Positions 1 to 8,718 of a stretch of DNA of 64,000 nucleotides are shown in pieces. The stretch lies in assembly GCF_003030345.1 (NCBI RefSeq), contig NZ_CP028158.1, forward strand, positions 1,798,001 through 1,862,000, read 5' to 3'. The notes below the pieces were generated by a model. That model was not told the DNA's origin. It saw nothing but the letters and a program-made list of their open reading frames with translations, and searched no databases. The translations under genes and the position numbers were made by a program. The DNA is from Plantactinospora sp. BC1 (GTDB taxonomy: Bacteria > Actinomycetota > Actinomycetes > Mycobacteriales > Micromonosporaceae). The first letter of the stretch is position 1. The number at the start of each line of letters is the position of its first letter.

Positions 1-78
1 CACGCGTGCCGCGTACCCGCTGGCGGTGACGTCCTGTGGCGACCACGCCGCGCCCTCGGCGGGCGCCGCGCCGCTCAC
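1..78 (-). CDS. 5' end of an unidentified gene at the distal end of the sugar ABC operon (partial)
   Basis: A GTG codon at 78 overlaps the stop of the upstream permease as GTGA, the same coupling used at the other junctions of this operon. The frame stays open to the window edge, giving 26 residues that begin MSGAAPAEGAAWSPQDV. Too little is visible to name a family. By position it should be the fourth gene of the transporter operon, and such a slot is often filled by a glycoside hydrolase or sugar-processing enzyme, but that is inference only. Confidence 0.5.
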   Translation of the reverse strand, partial: MSGAAPAEGAAWSPQDVTASGYAARV

Positions 79-923
79 TTGACCGCTCCGGCGGTCAGCC
101 CGCCGACGAAGTAGCGGCCGGCGAAGAGGAACGGGACGATGGCGGGAATGACCGTGCAGACGGTACCGGCCATCAGCAGCCCCCAGTTCACGGTGTACTG
201 GCCCATGATCGCGCTGAGCCCGATCGGCAGCGTCTTGAGCTGGTCGCTGACGATGAGCTGCGAGGCGAAGACGAACTCGGTCCAGGAGAAGACGAAGGCG
301 TAGACGGCGACGGTCGAGATGCCCGGCGCGAGCAGCGGGAGCACGATCCGCAGCATCATCCGGACCGGGCCGGCCCCGTCGACGGCGGCGGCCTCGTCGA
401 TGTCCCGGGGGATCGCGAAGAAGAAGCCGCGCAGCAGCCAGGTGCAGAACGGTGCGGTGAACGCGACGTTCACGATCACCAGCGCGTTTCTGGTGTCGAT
501 CAGCTCCACCGCCGCGAACGCCTGGTAGAGCGGCACCAGCAGCAGCGTCCCCGGAATCATGTACGCCACCAGGATCGCCCCGGCCAGCTTGTTGCCGCCC
601 GGAATGCGCAGCCGGTAGAGCCCGTACGCCGCCGCGAACGACACCAGCACGGTGCAGAAGGCGGTGGAGAGGGCGATCACGAAGCTGTTGGTGAGATAGC
701 TCGGATAGTCCGTCGCGGTGAAGAGCTGCCGGAAGTTGTCCAGGGTCGGGTGGGTCGGGATCAGCGTCGGCGTCGTACGCAGGATCTCCTCGCGGTCCTT
801 GAACGCCGAGATCGTGATCCAGTAGAGCGGGCCGAGCACGATGGCGGTGAGCACGGTCCAGGTGACCAGGCGCGGCAGCCGCGCCCAGGACAGCCGGGAC
901 GTCACGGGTGGCGCGGATGTCAC
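75..923 (-). CDS. Carbohydrate ABC transporter permease, MalG type
   Basis: This 282-aa inner-membrane protein is the second permease of a CUT1-type sugar importer. One N-terminal membrane segment is followed by a long extracytoplasmic stretch and five more hydrophobic segments. The EAA loop that contacts the ATPase is seen as DEAAAVDGAGPVRMMLRIVLP at about two-thirds of the length. It starts with GTG at 923, overlapping the stop of the upstream permease by 4 bases, which implies translational coupling. No ATPase gene is present in this operon; actinomycete CUT1 importers commonly share one MsiK-type ATPase encoded elsewhere. The substrate is not readable from the permease itself. Confidence 0.9.
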   Translation of the reverse strand: MTSAPPVTSRLSWARLPRLVTWTVLTAIVLGPLYWITISAFKDREEILRTTPTLIPTHPTLDNFRQLFTATDYPSYLTNSFVIALSTAFCTVLVSFAAAYGLYRLRIPGGNKLAGAILVAYMIPGTLLLVPLYQAFAAVELIDTRNALVIVNVAFTAPFCTWLLRGFFFAIPRDIDEAAAVDGAGPVRMMLRIVLPLLAPGISTVAVYAFVFSWTEFVFASQLIVSDQLKTLPIGLSAIMGQYTVNWGLLMAGTVCTVIPAIVPFLFAGRYFVGGLTAGAVK

Positions 924-1882
924 GAGTCCTCCTTCGGCTTCGCGACGCGGATGTAGAAGAAGGCGACGGCGGCCAGCAGGATGATCGTGATCACGCTGAC
1001 GGCGGCGGCATCGCTCGCCTGGAACTGGTTGAAGGCCTTGTTGTAGATGAAGATCGGGGCCGTCGTCGTCGCGTCGGCGGGCCCGCCCTTGGTGACCAGG
1101 TAGATCGAGTCGACGATGTTGAACGACCAGAGCGACCCGACCAGCCCGAGCGCGAAGAGCACCGGCTGGAGCAGCGGGAAGGTGATCCGCCAGAAGATCC
1201 GCCAGGCGTCGGCGCCGTCCACCCGGGCGGCCTCGTAGATCTCGCCGGGAATCGTCCGCAGCGCGCCGAAGATGACGACCGCGCCGAGCGGGAACCAGTG
1301 CCAGCTGTTCATCAGGATCAGCGCCGGCATCGCCAGCGCGCTGTCCCCGAACGGGCTGCCCAGCCCGTCGATCCCGACCGCGGCGGCGAGCTTCGGCACG
1401 ATGCCGTAGTTGCTGTTGCTCAGCCACTGCCAGATGACCGCGACCGCGACGGTGGGGATCACCCAGGGGATGAGCACCCAGGTCCGGGAGGCCCGGGCCC
1501 AGCGCCCGGAGCGGCCGATCAGCAGCGCGGTGCCGAAGGCGATGAGGGTCTGCACCAGCAGGTTGCCGGCCAGCCAGATCCCGGACCGTCCGATCGCGGC
1601 CCAGAACGCGCCGTCGCCGAACGCCTCGGTGTAGTTGTCGAGGCCGACGAAGTTCGAGCTGCTGCCGACGACACCCTGGTCCTGGAGGCTGAGCAGCACC
1701 GTGTTCAGCAGCGGATAGCCGATCACGCCGAGCATCAGCAGCACCAGCGGCGCGACGAGGCCGTACCCGAGCAGGTGCGTGTGCCAGGGCCGGCGACGGC
1801 GGGCGGCCGTCGCCGGCCGCCCGGCCGCCCGGGTACCGGGGAGGACCTCCCCGGTACCCGGCACCGCGTTGCGGCTGCTCAC
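920..1882 (-). CDS. Carbohydrate ABC transporter permease, MalF type
   Basis: This 320-aa protein is the first permease of the CUT1 importer. A basic, proline-rich cytoplasmic N-terminus of about 35 residues precedes six hydrophobic segments. The EAA loop reads EIYEAARVDGADAWRIFWRITFP, close to the family consensus. The GTG start at 1882 overlaps the stop of the solute-binding protein gene by 4 bases, so binding protein, MalF and MalG types are tightly coupled. It should form the membrane channel with the neighbouring permease and an ATPase encoded elsewhere. Confidence 0.92.
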   Translation of the reverse strand: MSSRNAVPGTGEVLPGTRAAGRPATAARRRRPWHTHLLGYGLVAPLVLLMLGVIGYPLLNTVLLSLQDQGVVGSSSNFVGLDNYTEAFGDGAFWAAIGRSGIWLAGNLLVQTLIAFGTALLIGRSGRWARASRTWVLIPWVIPTVAVAVIWQWLSNSNYGIVPKLAAAVGIDGLGSPFGDSALAMPALILMNSWHWFPLGAVVIFGALRTIPGEIYEAARVDGADAWRIFWRITFPLLQPVLFALGLVGSLWSFNIVDSIYLVTKGGPADATTTAPIFIYNKAFNQFQASDAAAVSVITIILLAAVAFFYIRVAKPKEDS

Positions 1883-3201
1883 TTGGCGACCGCCGCACGC
1901 ATCTGCTCGTCACCCCACTTGGCCGCCGCCTCCGGCGACTCTCCGCTGCTGTACATCCGCTGCACGACCTGGGCCAGGATGTTCTGCCCGGAGATCTTGC
2001 CGACGGAGTCGACGTACTGGCCGTCGACGAAGCCGAACAGGGCGCCGGTCTTCGACTGTTCGAGCATGGCGTCGACACAGCCCCGGTACTTCTGGATGAC
2101 CTCGTTGCTGGTCCACGACTCGGCGGTGGCACCGTCGGCGGTCAGCGGCAGGAACAGCCCCGGCTCGGAGTTGAGCAGCGTGCCGTAGTTCTCCGGCTGG
2201 AGGACGTACTTCAGGAACGCCTCCGCACCGGCGGCCTTGGCGTCGTCGTTGGACATCACCATGGCGGCGTTGGAGTAGTAGATGCTGCCCGGCTTGCCGC
2301 CGGATTCCGCGACCGGGATCGGGGCGCAGCCCAGGTCGCTCGCCGGACGGCCGGACTCGGACTCGAACGGCGCCAGGTACTGCCCCTTCTCGATCGCCAT
2401 CGCCGCCGCGCCGCTGTTGAACGCCGCCTGCGGCTCGCCCCACGAGTAGTTGCCGCTGTCCGACGGCGACTGCTTGAGCAGGTCCCGGTAGAGGGTGAGG
2501 GCCCGGACGGTTTCCGGGGTGTTGAAGTTGATCTCACCGGTCGGACCGAAGAAGTTTCCGGCTCCGCTGGTCAGCATCAGGCTGTAGAGCACCTGGTCGG
2601 TGGCGAGGTTCTTGCCGGCCGGCAGCGCGATCCCCTTCTGGTTGCCCTGGGTGAGCTTCTGGGCGGCCTCCAGCAGCTCGGCGGTGGTCTTCGGCGGCTC
2701 GTTGATGCCGGCCTTGCCCAGCAGGTCCTTGCGGTACCAGAGCATCTGCACCATGCCGTAGAGCGGGACGGCCCAGTACTGGTCGTCGTCGCGGTACGGC
2801 GCCTTGGCCGCCTCGCCGAAGGTGTGCGCCTTGTCGAGTTCCTCCACCAGCGAGGTCACCGGCCGGACGGCGCCGAGCGGGCGTACGTAGGTGGTGAAGT
2901 CGGGGATGGTGAAGAGGATGTCGGGCTGCGTCTTCGACTGCACCGCGCCCGAGATCTTCGTGTAGATCTGGTTCCAGTCCTGGACCTGCGCCTGGACCTT
3001 GTATTCCGGGTTCGTGGCGTTGTAGCCGTCGATCAGCTTCTGGAAGCCCTCGACCCGGTTCGGTGGCTGTTCCATGTGCCACAGGATCAGTGTCTTGTCG
3101 TCACCGGCTGGCCCACTCGAACCGCCGCACGCGGCGGCCGAGAGCCCGACCACCGCGGCCACGGCCACGGCGGTCAGCCGCTTGACCTTCCCGTACCTCA
3201 T
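1879..3201 (-). CDS. Extracellular sugar-binding lipoprotein of an ABC importer
   Basis: This 440-aa protein is the solute-binding component of the importer and the first gene of its operon. The N-terminus is a lipoprotein signal (MRYGKVKRL followed by a hydrophobic run) ending in the lipobox SAAACGG near residue 26. The body has the family-1 binding-protein pattern, including VQDWNQIYTKISGAVQSKTQPDI and IEKGQYLAPF. An AGGAG ribosome site precedes the ATG. The dre-like operator 135 bases upstream suggests an amino-sugar or chito-oligosaccharide role, as for DasA in Streptomyces, but the protein alone does not prove the substrate. Confidence 0.9.
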   Translation of the reverse strand: MRYGKVKRLTAVAVAAVVGLSAAACGGSSGPAGDDKTLILWHMEQPPNRVEGFQKLIDGYNATNPEYKVQAQVQDWNQIYTKISGAVQSKTQPDILFTIPDFTTYVRPLGAVRPVTSLVEELDKAHTFGEAAKAPYRDDDQYWAVPLYGMVQMLWYRKDLLGKAGINEPPKTTAELLEAAQKLTQGNQKGIALPAGKNLATDQVLYSLMLTSGAGNFFGPTGEINFNTPETVRALTLYRDLLKQSPSDSGNYSWGEPQAAFNSGAAAMAIEKGQYLAPFESESGRPASDLGCAPIPVAESGGKPGSIYYSNAAMVMSNDDAKAAGAEAFLKYVLQPENYGTLLNSEPGLFLPLTADGATAESWTSNEVIQKYRGCVDAMLEQSKTGALFGFVDGQYVDSVGKISGQNILAQVVQRMYSSGESPEAAAKWGDEQMRAAVAK

Positions 3202-3335
3202 GAGCTGGTACTCCTCTCACGGCCTTCAGGTGTTCCGCGAGCTTCCGGATCGTCACGACTCTTCGTGCGGCTGACGACGACGCTGCGGACTAGACGGACC
3301 GAGCGGTGTTGGAATAATGTTCCGGACCATACCGA

Positions 3336-3351
3336 GGCGGTCTAGACCAGT
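3336..3351. promoter_or_regulatory. DasR/HutC-family dre-like operator
   Basis: The perfect palindrome GGTCTAGACC lies at 3339-3348, and 13 of 16 positions match the Streptomyces DasR site ACTGGTCTAGACCAGT, all mismatches being at the left edge. A weaker copy, GGTCTGGACC, is at 3371-3380. Both sit in the 228-bp divergent region between the binding protein and the GntR gene, so one regulator could control both directions. That the adjacent GntR protein binds here is inference from position and family. Confidence 0.7.
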
Positions 3352-3429
3352 CAAGAGCAAGGGAGTACCGGGTCTGGACCGGACCTGGCCGGGTACGGCC
3401 GCCAGCCGGAGATACGGGATGCTCACTTC

Positions 3430-4155
3430 ATGTCAACGCCGAAACACGTCGCGATCACGAACGCTCTCCGCGAGCAGTGCCGGAACCTGCCGGTCGGGTC
3501 CCGGCTGCCCTCGGAGAAGGATCTCGCCGTGCGCTTCGAGGTCAGCCGGATGACGGTCCGGCAGGCGCTCGACGCATTGGCCACCGACGGACGGGTGGAA
3601 CGGGTCCCCGGCCTCGGCACGTTCGTCCGCCGACCCACCGTGGCCATGGGCCCCAACCTCTCCTCCTTCACCGAGGACATGCGCTCCCGGGGGCTGCGGC
3701 CGAGCAGCCGGCTCGTCGCGATCGAGGAGGTCGCCGCCTCCCCCGAGGTCGCCGTCGACCTCGGCGTCGAGGTCGACAGCCCGGTCATCCGGCTGGAGCG
3801 GCTGCGCTTCGCCGACGACGAGCCCATGTGCCTGGAGGACGCCCACCTGCCGGCCCGGTTCCAGCGCATCCTGGAAACCGCCGAACTGGAGGGGTCGCTG
3901 CACGAGGTACTCGCCAGGGCCGGCGTGGTGGTCGCGGCGGCCCGACGTCGAGTACGCGCCGTGCCTGCACCGTCACGCGATGCTCAACTTCTCGGCCTGC
4001 CGGAACACGCCCCGGCGCTGGAGATCGTCGACATCTTCTACGACACCAACCGCCGCCCGGCGCAGCGTTCCCGGTCCCGTTACCGCCACGACCGCTACGA
4101 GGTCATGTCCGACCTGCACCGCCCCAGCACCGAACCGAGGGAGACCGTCAAGTGA
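3430..4155 (+). CDS. GntR-family regulator, HutC/DasR-like (winged helix plus UTRA)
   Basis: This 241-aa regulator has an N-terminal GntR winged helix at residues 1-70, with GSRLPSEKDLAVRFEVSRMT and VRQALDALATDG, and a C-terminal UTRA ligand domain at about 85-230. It is divergent from the sugar ABC operon and overlaps the RidA gene by GTGA. In this subfamily the effectors are often sugar phosphates such as glucosamine-6-phosphate. The dre-like sites in the shared upstream region make it the likely local repressor, but a genomic DasR could also act there. Confidence 0.9.
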   Translation: MSTPKHVAITNALREQCRNLPVGSRLPSEKDLAVRFEVSRMTVRQALDALATDGRVERVPGLGTFVRRPTVAMGPNLSSFTEDMRSRGLRPSSRLVAIEEVAASPEVAVDLGVEVDSPVIRLERLRFADDEPMCLEDAHLPARFQRILETAELEGSLHEVLARAGVVVAAARRRVRAVPAPSRDAQLLGLPEHAPALEIVDIFYDTNRRPAQRSRSRYRHDRYEVMSDLHRPSTEPRETVK

Positions 4156-4547
4156 CCTGGACCGCCCACACCAGCCCGGACCTGCCCGAACCGGCCGGAC
4201 CCTACAGTCACGTCGTCGACACGGGCACGCTGGTCTGGACGGCCGGTTTCGGACCGAAGAACCCGGCCACCGGCGTCGTCCCGGAGGGGATCACCGCGCA
4301 GACCGAGCAGGTGCTCGACAACGTCGAGGGCGCGCTGCGCACCGTCGGGCTGGGCCTCGGCGACGTCGTGAAGGCCACCGTGCACCTGCAACACCTCGAC
4401 CGGGACTTCGCCGCCTACAACGAGGTGTACGCCAGGCGCTTCCGGCCGCCCTACCCGGTACGCACCACCGTCGGCAGCACCCTCGCCGGGATCCTGGTCG
4501 AGGTCGACGTCGTGGCCGTACGCCGCGACCCGACCCAGGCGGGCTGA
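4152..4547 (+). CDS. RidA family protein (YjgF/YER057c/UK114)
   Basis: This 131-aa protein fits the length and pattern of RidA proteins, which hydrolyse reactive enamine/imine intermediates. Visible features are the N-terminal PAGPYSHVV, the VEGALRTVGLGLGDVVKATVHL helix-strand pair and the conserved basic PVRTTVG segment. The arginine of PVRTT is the residue that binds the substrate carboxylate in active members. The GTG start overlaps the regulator's stop as GTGA. An imine-clearing step would suit amino-sugar catabolism, but no partner enzyme is in the window. Confidence 0.88.
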   Translation: MTWTAHTSPDLPEPAGPYSHVVDTGTLVWTAGFGPKNPATGVVPEGITAQTEQVLDNVEGALRTVGLGLGDVVKATVHLQHLDRDFAAYNEVYARRFRPPYPVRTTVGSTLAGILVEVDVVAVRRDPTQAG

Positions 4548-4552
4548 GCGCG

Positions 4553-5302
4553 ATGGGCGCGGTCCCCCTGCTCGACTCCGTCTGGCTGGTCGGCAGCGGC
4601 AGCCACCCCGACGCCCGCACCGACCCGCACGACTGCCACTGCTACCTGATCTGGGACGGCGAGGACGGCGTACTTGTCGACACCGGGACCGGTCTCGGTG
4701 CGCGAGCCTGGCTGGCCGCCGTCGCCGAGGTCTGCGACCCGGCCGCGCTCACCGGCGTCATCGTCACGCACTACCACGCCGACCACGCCGGTGGTGCCGC
4801 CGCCGCGCAGGCCGCCGGGCTGCCCCTGCTGGCCAGCGCCGAGACCTCGGCCGCACTGGCCACCGCCGACGAGTCCCGCAGCTCGCTGGCGGTGGCCCGG
4901 GCGGCCGGCGTCTACCCGGCCGACTACCGGCTCGCACCGGCCACAGTGGACCGGGTACTGGCCGGCGGTGACGTCGTCCGGGCCGGCGACCTCGACCTCC
5001 GGATCGTCGACGCACCCGGCCACTGCGACGGCCACCTCGTCGTACTGCTGCGGCGCGCCGGCCGCACCATCCTGTTCAGCGGGGACTGCCTCTTCGCCGG
5101 CGGGCGGGTGAGCATCCAGGCGATCCACGACTGCCGGCTCGACCGGTACGCCGAGACGGTCGTCGCCCTCGCCGGACAGGAGGTCGACGTCCTGCTCCCC
5201 GGGCACGGCGAGCCGGTGCTGACCGACGCCGGGGTGGAGATCGCCCGGGCGGCCGAATCCTTCCGCCGGCTCGTCCCGCCGCCGAACGTCCTCGGTTCCT
5301 GA
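4553..5302 (+). CDS. Metallo-beta-lactamase-fold hydrolase
   Basis: This 249-aa protein has the full set of MBL-fold metal motifs: THYHADHAGG near residue 75, DAPGHCDGH near 150, SGDCLF near 177 and LLPGHGEPV near 218. This is the glyoxalase-II-like arrangement with two metal sites. It begins 5 bases after the RidA stop and is probably in the same transcript as the GntR and RidA genes. No signal peptide is seen, so it should be cytoplasmic. The substrate is unknown; the context suggests a sugar-derived ester, lactone or thioester. Confidence 0.85.
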   Translation: MGAVPLLDSVWLVGSGSHPDARTDPHDCHCYLIWDGEDGVLVDTGTGLGARAWLAAVAEVCDPAALTGVIVTHYHADHAGGAAAAQAAGLPLLASAETSAALATADESRSSLAVARAAGVYPADYRLAPATVDRVLAGGDVVRAGDLDLRIVDAPGHCDGHLVVLLRRAGRTILFSGDCLFAGGRVSIQAIHDCRLDRYAETVVALAGQEVDVLLPGHGEPVLTDAGVEIARAAESFRRLVPPPNVLGS

Positions 5303-5368
5303 CCGTCCGGTGCTCCTGGCGCTGCACGGCCGACGCTCTGTCGGTGGGCCGCCCTAGACTGCGGCGCC

Positions 5369-5761
5369 ATGGCGATGGTGAGTTTCGTCGACGAGACGAC
5401 CGCGGGCGAGCGCAGCGCCGCATGGCACCTGGAGATCTTCGAGGAGCGCCTGCCGCTGCGCGAGGTGATCCGCCGACGTGTCTTCCAGGAGGTCGCCGAG
5501 CACAACGCGAAGGGCGGCGACCTCTTCCGCGGCCTGGTGCAGCCGACCGACACCGAGCGGACGCTCAACGGTTTCAAGCTCCGGCAGCCCCGCCGGATCG
5601 ACCCGGAGGAGCAGGCCGACCGTGCCCTGGAGGCGTTCTCCCGCAACGGTTTCATCGTCCTCGTCGACGACCGGCAGGTCGACGAGCTGGACGCGGTGGT
5701 GGAGCTGACCCGGGGGACGCGGATCACCTTCCTCAAGCTCGTACCGCTGGTGGGTGGCTGA
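5369..5761 (+). CDS. Uncharacterised 130-aa protein coupled to a DUF4132 gene
   Basis: I do not recognise a named family. The protein is soluble, charged and has no signal peptide. It has an N-terminal MVSFVDETTAGERSAAWHLEI segment and ends in a beta-rich RGTRITFLKLVPLVGG. Its stop overlaps the start of the DUF4132 gene as TGATG, so the two are translationally coupled and probably work together. The ATG is the only good start, 67 bases past the previous gene. Confidence 0.7.
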   Translation: MAMVSFVDETTAGERSAAWHLEIFEERLPLREVIRRRVFQEVAEHNAKGGDLFRGLVQPTDTERTLNGFKLRQPRRIDPEEQADRALEAFSRNGFIVLVDDRQVDELDAVVELTRGTRITFLKLVPLVGG

Positions 5762-8256
5762 TGTCGACGCCGCTGCTCTTCCCCGAGTACGCCGAGCGGA
5801 TGGCGGCGCTGGCCCGGCACGGTGACGTCGAGGGCCTCGCCGACGAGACCATGGCCTACACCGCCAGATACACCGGCGACTGGGGCGCGGAGAGCCGGCA
5901 CGTGACCGACGCGCTCGGGCTCGTCGCCGCCGAACGCAAGCCCGAGCTGCTGATGGCGATCCTCGACCGTTGCTGCCTGGTCACCGGGGCCGAGCAGCGC
6001 GACGCCACCAACGAGCTGTTGAAGATCCTCATCAAGCCCTACAGCAAAATCCGCGGCCCGGAGTCGGCCGAGGTCGCGCTCGCCTTCGCCGCCCGGCACA
6101 CCGCCTACTTCGGCGGCGACGAGCTGCGGCGGATGGCCGAACTCCTGCTCGACGCCGGGCGGCCGTTGCCGCCGGAGGTCGTCGCCGTGATGCGCCGCAC
6201 CGTCGCGCACGGCTACTGGGGCTCGGCCGACGCGCTCAAGCCGCTGCTGGCCAGGCTGGACGCACCGGCGCTCAACCCCGGTGAGGCGTGGGCCGACCGC
6301 GCCCTCGCCGACGTCGCCGCGCTCGACCCGGACCAGGCCCGTCGCTGGCACGAGCTGTTCCGGCACGCGGCGACCGCGACCAGCGCCAGACCGTCGCGGA
6401 AGTGGGAGGCGACCGCCCGCGAACTCCTCGGTGGGCTGGCCGAGCGCGGTGACCGGCTACGGAGCTGGCTCGCCCTGGTCGGGCAGCCGCGCACCCTCCG
6501 GCTCAACCGCACCCAGTGGGAACACGACGTCAACGAGTCCTTCGACCAGTTCAACACCACCCCGCTGCGGGGACTGGTCTGGCTGCTCTCCTTCCTGCCC
6601 GACCACCCCGAGACCGCACGGCTGCTCGGCGCGCTCGTCGAGACGTCACTGCGCAAGGTCGCCGGGCTCGGCCCGCGCAACCCCAAGATCGCCAACGCGG
6701 CGGTCCACGCGCTGTCGCGGATCCCGACCGAGGAGGCGCTCGCCCAGATCGCCCGGCTCGCCGCCCGGGTCACCTTCAAGGGCACGCTCAAGGAGCTGAA
6801 CGCGGCGCTGGACGCCCGGGCGGCGGCGCTGGGCCTGACCCGGGACGAGGTCGAGGAGCTCGCCGTGCCGGCGTACGGGCTGACCGAGGTGGGTGTGCGG
6901 GTCGAACGCTTCGGCGACGCCTCGGCTACCCTGGACGCCACCTCCGGGACGGTCACGGTCACCTGGCGCAACGGCGCCGGAAAGACGGTCAAGTCCGTAC
7001 CGGCCTCGGTGCGGTCCGCCCACCCCGAGGAACTCGCCGACTTCAAAGCCGCCGTCAAGGACGTCGAGAAGATGCTCTCCGCCCAGGCGGAACGCCTCGA
7101 CCGGCAACTCCTCGCCCAGCGGGTCTGGCCGTTCGACGCCTGGCGCGCCCGCTACCTCGACCACCCGCTGGTCGGTACGCTGGCCCGCCGGCTGATCTGG
7201 CTCGTCGACGACGTGCCCTGCGCCTTCGCCGACGGCGCGCTGCGCACCCACGAGGAGAAGGAGATCGTGGCCGGCGAGACGGTCCGGCTCTGGCACCCGA
7301 TCGGCCGCGAGGTGGCCGAGGTGCTCGCCTGGCGCGGCTGGCTGGAGACCAACCGGATCACCCAGCCGTTCAAGCAGGCACACCGCGAGGTCTACCTGCT
7401 GACCGCCGCCGAGGAGAAGACCCGGGTCTACTCCAACCGGTACGCCGCGCACGTGCTGCGCCAGCACCAGTTCCACGCCCTCGCCGCGGCCCGCGGCTGG
7501 CGCAACAAACTGCGGATGATGGTCGACGACGCGTACGAGCCGGCCACCCGGGAGCTGCCGCAGTGGGGGCTGCGCGCGGAGTTCTGGATCGAGGGCATCG
7601 GCGACGAGTGGCAGGAAGACACCACCGAGTCGGGGGCGTACCTGCGGATCGCCACCGACCAGGTCCGGTTCTATCCGATCGACGCCCCGGAGCACTACGC
7701 GCACGCCGGTGGCGGCGGCTACGAGCAGTGGGTCTCCCAGGAGGCGCAACCGACCGAACCGCTACCGCTGACCGAGATCCCGCCGCTGGTGCTCAGCGAG
7801 ATCCTCCGCGACGTCGACCTCTTCGTCGGCGTCGCCAGTGTCGGCAACGACCCGACCTGGCAGGACGGCGGTCCCGGCGGACGGTTCCGCGAATACTGGG
7901 CGTCCTACAGCTTCGGCGAACTCAGCGGCACCGCGCAGACCCGCCGGGAGATGCTCGAACGCCTCGTCCCCCGGCTCGCCATCGCCGAGCGGGCGCAGGT
8001 CGACGGCCGTTTCCTCGTGGTCCGGGGCGACCTGCGCACCTACCGGATCCACCTCGGCTCGGGCAACATCCTGATGAGCCCGAACGACCAATATCTCTGC
8101 ATCGTGCCGAAGCAGACGGGCGGCTCCTCGACCGGCGACGTCTTCCTGCCGTTCGAGGGCGACCGGGTGCTCGCCGTCATCCTCAGCAAGGCGTTCATGC
8201 TGGCGAAGGACACCCAGATCACCGATCCCACCATCACTGGGCAGCTCCGGCGCTGA
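5761..8256 (+). CDS. DUF4132 domain-containing protein
   Basis: This 831-aa cytoplasmic protein has an alpha-helical N-terminal half with repeat-like hydrophobic and charged helices, and a C-terminal DUF4132-type region from about residue 430. The conserved tail reads GELSGTAQTRREMLERLVPRL, then RGDLRTYRIHLGSGNI and MSPNDQYLCIVP near residues 720-790. DUF4132 proteins (MolR/YehI relatives) often accompany MoxR-type ATPases and von Willebrand factor A proteins in poorly understood systems. None is adjacent here; only the coupled 130-aa gene is. Function unknown. Confidence 0.85.
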   Translation: MSTPLLFPEYAERMAALARHGDVEGLADETMAYTARYTGDWGAESRHVTDALGLVAAERKPELLMAILDRCCLVTGAEQRDATNELLKILIKPYSKIRGPESAEVALAFAARHTAYFGGDELRRMAELLLDAGRPLPPEVVAVMRRTVAHGYWGSADALKPLLARLDAPALNPGEAWADRALADVAALDPDQARRWHELFRHAATATSARPSRKWEATARELLGGLAERGDRLRSWLALVGQPRTLRLNRTQWEHDVNESFDQFNTTPLRGLVWLLSFLPDHPETARLLGALVETSLRKVAGLGPRNPKIANAAVHALSRIPTEEALAQIARLAARVTFKGTLKELNAALDARAAALGLTRDEVEELAVPAYGLTEVGVRVERFGDASATLDATSGTVTVTWRNGAGKTVKSVPASVRSAHPEELADFKAAVKDVEKMLSAQAERLDRQLLAQRVWPFDAWRARYLDHPLVGTLARRLIWLVDDVPCAFADGALRTHEEKEIVAGETVRLWHPIGREVAEVLAWRGWLETNRITQPFKQAHREVYLLTAAEEKTRVYSNRYAAHVLRQHQFHALAAARGWRNKLRMMVDDAYEPATRELPQWGLRAEFWIEGIGDEWQEDTTESGAYLRIATDQVRFYPIDAPEHYAHAGGGGYEQWVSQEAQPTEPLPLTEIPPLVLSEILRDVDLFVGVASVGNDPTWQDGGPGGRFREYWASYSFGELSGTAQTRREMLERLVPRLAIAERAQVDGRFLVVRGDLRTYRIHLGSGNILMSPNDQYLCIVPKQTGGSSTGDVFLPFEGDRVLAVILSKAFMLAKDTQITDPTITGQLRR

Positions 8257-8281
8257 CGGACCGGCGTCGTACGGTGGTGCG

Positions 8282-8593
8282 GTGATCACCTGCGTCGTGC
8301 ACTACACCATCGACCCCGCGCAGATCGAGGCGTTCGAACGCTTCGCCCGCGCGTGGATGCGACTCGTGGCCCGGCACGGGGGTGTGCACCACGGCTACTT
8401 CCTGCCGGCCGAGGGAGCCAGCGACCGGGCCGAAGCCCTGTTCAGCTTCGAGAGCCTGGCCGCCTACGAGCGTTACCGGGCGCGGTTCGGCGTCGATCCG
8501 GAGTTCGTCGCGGCCGACCGGATCCGCGACGAGTCGGGCTGTGTGCTGCGGTACGAGCGGACCTTCATGCGTCCACTCCTGCCGACCGACTGA
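8282..8593 (+). CDS. NIPSNAP family protein
   Basis: This 103-aa single-domain protein has the dimeric alpha/beta-barrel NIPSNAP pattern: VHYTIDPAQIEAFERFARAW at the start and ALFSFESLAAYERYRARFG in the middle. The residues HHGYFLP match the region after the first helix. It starts with GTG, without a strong ribosome site, 26 bases after the DUF4132 gene. Small NIPSNAP proteins are mostly of unknown function. Whether it belongs to the DUF4132 transcript cannot be told from sequence alone. Confidence 0.82.
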   Translation: MITCVVHYTIDPAQIEAFERFARAWMRLVARHGGVHHGYFLPAEGASDRAEALFSFESLAAYERYRARFGVDPEFVAADRIRDESGCVLRYERTFMRPLLPTD

Positions 8594-8718
8594 CCCTCGA
8601 CCGGTCGACGGCCCGCCCCGTCGGCCGGGCGTGATCCGCGTCGGCGTCCCCGGGCCACCACGCCAGCCGACCGGGCTTCGTAGAGTCTTCGCAGTCCACG
8701 GGGAATGGGGAGACGGGC

